From Pithys albifrons albifrons (taxonomy: Eukaryota; Chordata; Aves; Passeriformes; Thamnophilidae): DNA of 64,000 bases. Within the stretch, counting starts at the first letter, position 1; every line of letters starts with the position of its first letter. Below, piece after piece: positions 37,901 through 64,000 of this stretch. The notes below the pieces were generated by a model. It was not told the DNA's origin, did no database searches, and saw only the letters and a list, made by a program, of their open reading frames with translations. Position numbers and translations under genes: made by a program. The stretch is from assembly GCF_047495875.1 (NCBI RefSeq), contig NC_092471.1, positions 12,731,001-12,795,000 on the forward strand, read 5' to 3'.

Positions 37901-40900
37901 TTTACTAAGCAAAAATAATTCCCTGGTTTGCTTTTTGGGACTACAGCCTGAACAACTATGGCTTTGAATGGAGAGGGGAAGCGAGAGATGCTCTGTTAAA
38001 ACCTGGAAAGTCCCAATACTTTTTGCACTAGGAAAAGTGAAACCTGTGTGAGGAGCTGTGAAACTTCTGTAGTGGGAGTGGGTATGAGGGACTGGGAATC
38101 TGCAGTGTCACTGTGTGGAAAGAGGCGTGTAAGGTGGGTGAGCTGCAGGGTGTTGGGAGAGGAAAGTCAGATGGGTTTGTAAAGTGTTGCCAGTGGTTGC
38201 ACTGGAAGTTTGCAGGGAAAGAGTTGAAGGGCTATGGAAAGAAATGTAGTTAAATAGGTGAGCTGTGCTTGTGAAGAGCAGAGATGGATCCTCAAAGGCC
38301 ATGAACTGAGAAATGTTGTCAAATGTAAATTAAGCAGGGGAGAAAAATATTTTTGCAGGTTATTTCCATCAGTTGTGACAAGCTCCACTGTTTTAGTCCA
38401 TACCCAGCTCTTAGCAATTCAACTCAGTGACTCAAGGTCCAGACAAAGGACATAATAATTTAAATTTGAAGAAATATTTTGTCAAAGCCATTAAATTCAC
38501 AGCTACTGCACAAACATCCCTTCTGTATTTGTTTTTTGACACTGTTGCTTCAAGTGCACTGTCAAGAGGGAATTTTGAACCAGTATTAGGAAGTCACTAT
38601 GTAAAACTCTTAATGCCATAATTCCTAACAGAAGCTTGTTTATCCAATCTCAGAATGGATGTTTCCATGCCAAGTGCTTGTGACCCAGGTAGTTTTACTT
38701 GGATACAACCTGAATTCAAAATATCCCCTCCACACAGAGAGCTTCTTATGAACAGCTAGTTCAGAGGCCAAAAGTTACTTGTAGCAAGTACAGAGGATAA
38801 CTCTGAATAAATGAATATGTTGGCGGAAATCATAAGCTGCTTACAGGGTGTTTGCAAACAGGAACAGAGAGTACATTCATCAAAGACATTACTCAGTTTG
38901 AATAATTTGTTCAGCTCAGAGTATGTTTACCTGCCTGTGAGGGGAATGGGGAAGTTTAACTGGCAAATGTTTGTATTGTGCTTTGAGACAGTTCTGTGAA
39001 AGGGAAGTGTTCTTGTTGTTTGTAAAGTCACAATTCTTTCTGTAATTTGTGTGAACGCCTCCTTTCTTCAGGGTTGTATAAAGAAGGGATGCAGTGGCTG
39101 TTTGCAACACATGCATGTGGGGGAGGTCCCAGAAAAAAGTGTCTTTACTTCCAAAGGTACCCTGGGTGCATCTGCCCTGCCTGCAGAGCCAGCCCCACAC
39201 ATCCACCCACGGTCTGCAGGCACCCAAGTGTGGAAGGGGCTGGGCACAGACCACCCTGGGGTGTTCTGGACCCCAAGTACCCAGGCAGAGTTCTCTCTGC
39301 TTCAGCTGATCCTGGATATGGCCCTTTTTTACCAAAAAGGCCTCAGTATTATATTTTAACTTAACCAAGTCTTGCAAAGGAGACAGTAAACATCTTTCAC
39401 AGAAGTAGTGAAACTGTGATTGATCCTGTTCTGTGCAATTCAGGAGCTGTAAGAAGACTGCAAGTAAACACACAGATGTAGAAACACACACACAGGTCTG
39501 AACTGGGCTGCAAAGTGCTCTATAAATACCTTAACAAACAGAGTGTCTCATTACTCAATATCTAGAGAGAATCCTTCTCAGTTACATCACCATTGATTTT
39601 TGGAAATGGATGAGTGTCACTGGGAGCAAAATTTGGCCCATACAACTAAGTAATAAATATCTTTTTGCAGGAAGTATATTTATAAACAAAGAGTGAGCCT
39701 TGAATCTTCAAGTTACATTTGTAAAGCTACTGCCTGAAAATTGGCGTGGTTCCTTCCAGTCAAGGGATCTTGGAGACAGTTTTGCTGCATCACAAGCTGC
39801 AGTAGTATCTCTGAGGCTTTGAAAATGTACACCAGTGTCTCTGCAAACAGGATACTATTCGTGAGTTTTAATTGGAACCAGTCATGTCTTCATGCTGCTG
39901 ACTTTGAAATAAGAGGGCTAAGCTAAGAAAGCTATTCAGGATCCATCCGCAGTGTTCCCCAGATACACAGGGGTGAAGAGCTTACTGAGATCAAGGCCCA
40001 GCATGAGATTCTGCTCTGAACTTGAACTGAATTGAACAATTTTATGTGTGTGTGTTGTTTTGAAGACATTTGGGTGCTTCAGATATCTTCCTTCCTCTTC
40101 TCCCTAGCTTGGCAAGAACTAGTTGCAAAAATATTGTAAGACAGGCTTTTGTAAAGGGGGAATTGAGTCATAGAGAAGCTGAATGCCATATTTTTAAAGT
40201 CAGTGTTTGTCTTTACACTTAACCGGTGATTGGACAAGGTAAGGGGGGAGGGCAGGGATGTTGGATGATCTTCTATAACCCTGTAATAATTGTGTAGAAG
40301 CAACTGACCTGGCTGAGAATTTAATTTTAGCTTTTGCCACTTGGCTGGAAGCTCTCATTAACATACTCAGATACACTCTTCTATTTTGGTACAACAGTCT
40401 GTCTCTTTAACTGCTTCCTTAAAGCCAGTGGGCATTGCAAAGAATTTTCTCTGGAAGTAGGTAGTTGTTGGTCCTCTTTGTTGCACAAATGCATTTGTCT
40501 TACAAATGTCTTTTAAAAGGGTTACCAGCACTGACTTGGTTGCACTAATGGGATCCTTGAGAACTGAGGTGAGGAGAATGCTGTTGATGGTGCTCTCCCT
40601 CCTGTTGGTGAGCACAGCTGGCCCCTTCCCAAAGCTGTCCCTGCTGCCCCGAGGTGGCTCTCTCAGCCCTGGGGGGTATCGGGTGCTCTGGCAGCTCTGT
40701 TGGTGCAGTGCTCACATCCAGGGCACAGTGTTCCCCTTCCTCAGGACTGTGGGCAGGACTTGCCAGGATCTCATCTCCACTGCAGAATTACTCTGCAGTC
40801 TCACTTCTACTTTTAAAAACTTAATTTCTAGCACTCAGGGCTGCAGGAAAAGTCTAAAATCTCTGAAGGGAGTGTGAACCAATGCCATGCTGGTTCTCTG

Positions 40901-41407
40901 AGCTTGCAAGGGCTGGGGGCCATTAGCTCAGAGTCCTTGGAACTGTTTCATACCCTTCAGTCAGAGTCCTGTGGGCTGTGTTACTTCAGCATTGTTCTGG
41001 AATTTGTGGTTCTGATACATGTAGGAAGTTGGATGGTGGTTTTATCTTGTTGAGGAGTTTGCCTTCCATACCTCTAGGGAGAAATCCTTTGGAGGATTAT
41101 GTGCTTCATGAAGTTCTGCACAGGGACTTGAATCAACATGGACTCAGAGACTTTGGAGTTCATGTTGCAGCTAAGACATGGAAGTTTCTCTCCAGAGCAG
41201 AATGCAAACATCAACATCTTGCACGTTGAGCTGAGAGGGCACTACAGAGAGCAAGGTTGCCTGGGAGCCTGTCAGCAGGTGTAGGAAAAACTCATGAAAC
41301 CTGTGTGTGTTTTGAGTGCAGAGACTTGTGTCTCTATGAACAGGAGGTGTATGAAAGGGTTGAGATAGCAGAGATTATTTCTGGGAGGCAGGAACTGGTA
41401 GGATTAT

Positions 41408-41500
41408 TTAAAAAAACCCAAACAAACCAACCACTGCCCCACTGCAACACCCCAACCCCCCACCCCCCAACAATTAAAAAAAAAAGAACCTAAAGAAAAA
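41408..41500. repeat. A/C-rich low-complexity tract
   Basis: Runs of AAAAAAACCC, CCAACCCCCCACCCCCCAAC and poly-A. No coding or RNA signal. Confidence 0.85.
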
Positions 41501-42119
41501 AGAGAAAGAATACCAGAATTTGACTGACTGAATATATGGATATGCTGTAATAATATCCAGTAGACAGCAGGTGGTTTTTGATGGAGTTGCCCTATGCAGA
41601 GCTAGACTAGCAGGACCAAGGACTTGTTATTAGAATGGGAAAACCTGGCCTCAGGATAGAGTCTAACTTGGGCTGTCTGCTATTGACATTTCTCTGCAAT
41701 GTAAACTTGGGAGTTTTCTCAGCTGGGTATGTCTTGTTGACCCTTCATTCTTTACAGATTTTCTCTAAGTTGGGGTTAGAGTGAATTGGTACAAAGCATT
41801 TAAAATCTGAAGTCTTACGTGATAGTGAATGTTCTTTTGTTGTGATGCAGTGGTACATGGAAATTCACAAAATTAGAATGAATGGGAGAGCAGATGGGCT
41901 CTGATCAGGAAAACCGTAAATTGTAAGTCTCTTGGTGTGTATTGTCTTGTGGTTTGCTTTAGTCTTCATTTAGAACAGCTTTAGAAAGTTAATATCAACC
42001 GTTAAACTATCTTCCCCCCTCTTTTTTCTTTCTGGTTTAGAAAGGAATAAAAGAGCTTTGTACTGTTCTTGAAATGGAGCCTGAAACAGCTCTGAACAAA
42101 ATATAGTGTTCCTTTCAAA

Positions 42120-42460
42120 ATCTTGGAAATAATTACATCATAGGCAAATTGGGCCAGAAACCGTTAATAGTATTCTTTGTGGAATGAAATCCCATGGGAG
42201 GACCTATTTCAGCAAACTGGCATTGTTTACAAATAGATGCAGTGGCAGATACAGTTGTCCCATTCTGAGGGACAGCTGAAACGGTGCCCTATAATGGACT
42301 GCACAGAACAACGGCCTTGCCTTTGATAACAAGCTGAAAACGTGCCTTGGTGCTGCTGTGATCGCCCTCACACCGAGAGTCTCGGGAGTGAAGCCTGGAT
42401 TTGGCACTGGAAAACTATCTGTAGGTGGGATAAAGAGAAAATAAAAGCCTCTCTTGCATA
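42120..42460. promoter_or_regulatory. Candidate conserved non-coding block in the first intron
   Basis: Repeat-free block about 2.6-2.9 kb upstream of the first coding exon, with clustered CpGs (GAAACGGTGCC, AAACGTGCC, GATCGCCC, TCTCGGG) and AATTACATCA and TGATAA cores. It could be a 5'UTR exon, an alternative promoter, or an enhancer. Confidence 0.3.
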
Positions 42461-45041
42461 AGCTCCTAGTCTGTGGGAATTGCTGGAGAGACAGGGAGCT
42501 GTGTCCAGGTGTCCCTGCCAGGCTTCATAAGCTGAGAACTCCATCCCCCTTCTCTGCAGAAGTACCTGGGCATCACTGGCTGTCCCTTCACCAGGGTAAG
42601 GTTCACAGCACGTGCTTCTCTGCCTTACCTTGCAATAGTTTCCATCACTGGCTATTCCCCCTCCCCCATCCCCTTCGTTACTAGAAAACCTTCAGCATTT
42701 CTGGATGGAAATCACAAAGATTAGTAATATTAACTGTTTGACCTCAATCTACAAAAGCATTTAGTTCTCTAGGTAAGTAGGCTAGTCAGTACTTCAAAAC
42801 TAGATTGGCACAATTATATCTGTTCCTGGGTGGCACAAACACATCACTGCCTGCAGACGTTGCTTCCATAGGAGAGTGGGCTGTGCCCCTCATTGCCAGA
42901 GCAGGTCTTTCCCTGGACAGCTGGGCTGTGTGGGCAGCGCCCTCTCTGGGTCCCAGGCACATGCTGGGGCCACGGTTTTCTGTGAAGCATCTCTTGTGCT
43001 TTCCCAGGTGGTCTTCTCTGACAGCTCTGCCTCCAGTACGTGACTCCATCAGCTGAGAGTGTGAAATCTCTTCCACAGTTCCGTGCCTGAGGGCAAAGCT
43101 CCAGGGAGCAGCACCTGGTTGGTGGCCGCCTGTGTTTCAGTGTGCAGGTGGAGGTGAGCACCTCTGTGGTTAGGGGAGATCCCGCAGCTCCAGCATCCCT
43201 GCTCCATGCTGTGTGTACTGGGGAAGGGACTGGACCAGCTGTCACTGGGGTTTTCTGCTGCATGACCCTGGGACAGGTCCCAGGATCCCATGGGGATCCA
43301 GATGTCCACTTTGTGGACCTGAGGATGGATGCAAACCAGAGATGTGATGGTGTATTTCATGTATTGCTCTTGTCACTGGGCAGCTTCTTTGAATCTCAGA
43401 GCTGGAATTTTGGGATCTCATTTAGATGAAATTAAAAACGAAAGTGAAGCACTTAAGAAAAGTGATAATTTTATGTGTGGCAATTTGAAAATGGTAACAA
43501 AGGCTTAAATGCCCACATCATGAAAAACAGTCTAGAGTGAACATCTCTAAATTTTATTTTCAGTTGATCATTTACTTTTCAATTGTAAGGTAATGTCAGT
43601 TAAGGCAGTGTGGATTTGATTATCTCCTATTAATATACCATCTAGAAATCCCTGAAAACTTATATCAAAATAAATGCAATTGTTAAAAATATGAACCTCT
43701 GTTCTAAAAAAATCCCAAACAAATCGAAAACCACCCATGCAACCCCAATCCCCTCAACCACGGCAGCTTTACCTGACCAAAGGAAGAGTGGTGTGGCTGT
43801 CACCAGTTCAGCTCTGGGACCTCTCTGTGCCAGTCACCATGTTTGGCTGATACTTCTGAAAAATCCCTACATCTTCCACAGCTGAAAAACAAGTTGCTTC
43901 ACTTTCAGAGAGTAGCTGGTGACTGCAATAATTTGTGTTACTGTGAATCAGCATGAGGAGAGGTTCAGAATACGTTCACAGTGGTCTGCATGTGCCTCCC
44001 ATAAAAGGAGCCACATCGATGTGAGGGGCTGGGAAGGCAAGGTGCCTGTAAAATCATAACCTTTAAAAAGCTGCATTATAGTCCATATCACACCTGATCC
44101 ATCTGAAATTATACTCTATTTTTAGGTCTTAAAACAGTTCGTTTTGCAAAGTATTTCTTGTTTGTTACTCCAGCTGCTTAATCCAGACTTGAAATTTAGT
44201 ATTTAAACTACACTTAAAAGATTAGGAATAAAAAGTCTTACCTGCCTTGTGTTTTCCCAATTTTCAAAAGTTTTGTATTTTTTTTTATTTGTTTAAGACG
44301 TTTTGATTTTTTTTTGTAGGTCAGTACTCCTGTTCTTAGTAGTCAGTACAATACTGTCTGTGCCCACTCCTTGCCTGGTTCCACACTTGGGACTTCCTTG
44401 TGCTGTTACTCAAAGCTGTGCCCCAGACAGCCCAATGGGAACAGACCTGTGTGGTAGCAGGACAGAATGAGTCTTGGATTGTTTTCAGGAGATGAACATT
44501 TTCCAGCTTGGGTTTGATTACTTTTAAAGCAAACATATGCTCATTTTTATGTGAAGAAAGCTTTTTCATTGGTACTTCTGAATGAGTTTCCTTTGAGAAG
44601 ATCATTCCTTTTGAAGCCCTAAGCTCTCCAAACATAGCAGAGAGGGAACAGATATTACCCATATCTCCTTAAAATGCACCTTGTTTCTTAAATCATAAAA
44701 ATGGTTGGGTACAATGCCAGGCAGTTTCAGTAAACCATTTAACTTTTACTCTGGAAGTCTGTTTTAGAAGAAAATTTGGATTGTAAAGAACTACAGGGGA
44801 AAAGTTATAAACAAATACTTTAAAGGTCTGTAAAAGGGATAAAGAAAAAGCTTTATTTTAATGATGCTTTTTAGGATTTGGCCACTGAATGTATTTACAG
44901 TGACCAGCAGTAACCTTATTCAGACCAAACTTCTAACAGAGAGGGGTTTTCTTATTCCCCCAGAAGGCTTTTCTCGCCCTCTTTCCTCCCCAGGCCACCA
45001 GTGTTGATACCCTCCCTTCACAGGCATGTTTTGTGTTGCAG

Positions 45042-64000
<18,959 letters not shown>

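Larger units (their letters stand above)
33428..45041. other. Probable first intron of PAK3, part 4
   Basis: Apart from the candidate regulatory blocks at 34780 and 42120 and the A/C-rich tract at 41408, I see nothing nameable. It ends at the acceptor of the first coding exon. Confidence 0.55.

Noticed and set aside
38916..39491. 191-codon - strand frame
   Set aside because: No domain or repeat similarity recognised. Isolated in an intron, with composition as expected of random sequence.

Overview
This window is vertebrate nuclear DNA, most likely from a songbird (oscine passerine). The evidence is sparse exons separated by long introns, one CpG island, and a repeat load dominated by avian CR1 retroposon 3' ends. 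There is also a short tRNA-Ile-derived SINE with a CR1-like tail, of the type known in passerines as TguSINE1. No prokaryotic-style gene organisation, CRISPR array or operon is present.

The only protein-coding gene I can support is the 5' half of PAK3 (p21-activated kinase 3) on the + strand. Seven constitutive coding exons (45064-45238, 50512-50612, 55287-55440, 56497-56534, 57750-57881, 58494-58656, 62478-62541) join in frame. They encode residues 1-275 plus two bases of codon 276: the Nck-binding proline motif, the basic/CRIB GTPase-binding segment, the autoinhibitory segment, an acidic tract, the PIX-binding proline motif, and the start of the kinase glycine-rich loop. The rest of the kinase domain lies beyond position 64000. 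A 45-base cassette exon at 54199-54243 matches the 15-residue alternative insert of mammalian PAK3 (exon b).

Layout: 1-7250 is probably upstream intergenic DNA with one CR1 3' end and a possible regulatory block near 3.5-3.9 kb. A strong CpG island at about 7.6-8.7 kb is the likely promoter. It contains a candidate non-coding first exon ending at a splice donor at 8118/8119, followed at once by a minisatellite of seven 39-bp units. From 8.1 to 45.0 kb would then be a roughly 37-kb first intron holding CR1 fragments, the SINE, a possible decayed LTR and a few candidate conserved non-coding blocks. From 45.0 to 64.0 kb is the PAK3 coding region; its first coding intron contains a decayed fragment of a CR1 reverse transcriptase.

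I found no previously undescribed gene system. The items most worth a second look are the 39-bp promoter minisatellite, the candidate first exon with its upstream ORF, the conserved cassette exon, and the SINE.
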